Origin: an uncultured Eubacteriales bacterium
GTDB lineage: Bacteria > Bacillota > Clostridia > Christensenellales > Aristaeellaceae
Length of the DNA: 5,173 nt
Reading direction: 5' to 3'
NCBI GenBank assembly: GCA_900553905.1
Contig: USFL01000135.1
Span: 1-5,173, forward strand
In this document: piece by piece, positions 5,025 through 5,173 of the stretch
Layout of the letters: each line of letters starts with the position of its first letter
How positions within the stretch are numbered: the first letter of the stretch is position 1
Made by a program: the position numbers and the translations under genes
Notes under the pieces: model-generated
Seen by the model: only the letters and a program-made list of their open reading frames with translations
Databases searched by the model: none
What the model was told of the DNA's origin: nothing

Positions 5025-5173
5025 ATGGACAAGATCGGCTTCGAGGCGAGGGTGCGGGCGCTGTGGCCGGGCATGGTGCGCCTGGCACGGTGCGTTACGC
5101 ACAGCCATGCCGACGCCGAGGACGCCGCCGCGCAGGCAGTGCTCAACTGCTACCGCCGCCTCGCCTCGCTCCG
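5025..5173 (+). CDS. ECF-type RNA polymerase sigma factor, N-terminal 49 codons (cut by right edge)
   Basis: Sigma-70 family factors of the ECF group direct RNA polymerase to stress or envelope regulons and are usually held by a membrane anti-sigma factor. The visible part matches the start of region 2: LWPGMVRLARCVTHSHADAE (13-32), then DAAAQAVLNCYRRLASLR (33-50, the last residue from a partial codon). This follows the common pattern of an LxRLAR helix, a D-A-E-D turn and an L-x-x-YRRLxxLR helix. The ATG at 5025 has AAGGAGGA (5010-5017) 7 bases upstream, a very good site. The DNA-contacting regions 2.4 and 4 lie outside the window, so the ECF subgroup and target cannot be given, and full length is unknown. 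An ECF-type promoter lies just upstream. The gene is separated from spoVA by a strong terminator, so it is an independent unit. Confidence 0.75.
   Translation, partial: MDKIGFEARVRALWPGMVRLARCVTHSHADAEDAAAQAVLNCYRRLASL

Noticed and set aside
4790..5146. Minus-strand 118-codon ORF over the terminator and sigma gene start
   Set aside because: It is antisense to a plausible ECF sigma gene and crosses the terminator; no motif or ribosome binding site supports it.
1..5173. CRISPR array, insertion sequence, phage or tRNA gene
   Set aside because: No regularly spaced direct repeats, transposase or integrase motifs, terminal inverted repeats with target duplications, or tRNA cloverleaf were seen.

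Overview
The window is GC-rich and gene-dense, and most likely comes from the chromosome of a spore-forming Clostridia-type Firmicute. The evidence is a spoVAC-spoVAD-spoVAE operon without spoVAA/AB, a Firmicute-type rpmH-rnpA-yidD-yidC-jag cluster, and strong GGAGG-type ribosome binding sites on almost every gene. I cannot name the genus from sequence alone.

Left part (1-2504, minus strand): a classical ribosome, RNase P and membrane-insertion operon reads right to left. A near-consensus sigma-A promoter (2476-2504) drives rpmH (ribosomal protein L34). A strong hairpin that looks like an attenuator follows at 2178-2224. After it come rnpA (RNase P protein, probable GTG start), yidD (insertion efficiency factor), yidC (membrane insertase) and the first 188 codons of jag/khpB (RNA-binding protein), which runs off the left edge. 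rnpA/yidD and yidC/jag each overlap by ATGA. yidD and yidC are 6 bases apart, so translation is probably coupled.

Middle part (2505-4640, plus strand): a divergent region carries a sigma-G-like promoter. It leads to an unrecognised 48-residue ORF that has its own ribosome binding site and overlaps the start of spoVAC by 8 bases. Then come spoVAC, spoVAD and spoVAE, which move dipicolinic acid (DPA) into the forespore during sporulation and out during germination. In many Firmicutes dnaA and oriC sit next to rpmH; here the spoVA operon takes that place and no DnaA-box cluster is visible.

Right part (4641-5173): about 266 bases carry no convincing gene but contain several strong hairpins, and end in an excellent intrinsic terminator (4907-4940). 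This is the best candidate in the window for an undescribed or unannotated structured RNA, or it is a long structured 3' UTR of the spoVA operon. Immediately after it lies an ECF-type promoter (GCAAAC, 16 bases, CGTCTA) and the start of an ECF sigma factor gene, cut by the right edge. The promoter type suggests that the sigma factor activates its own gene.
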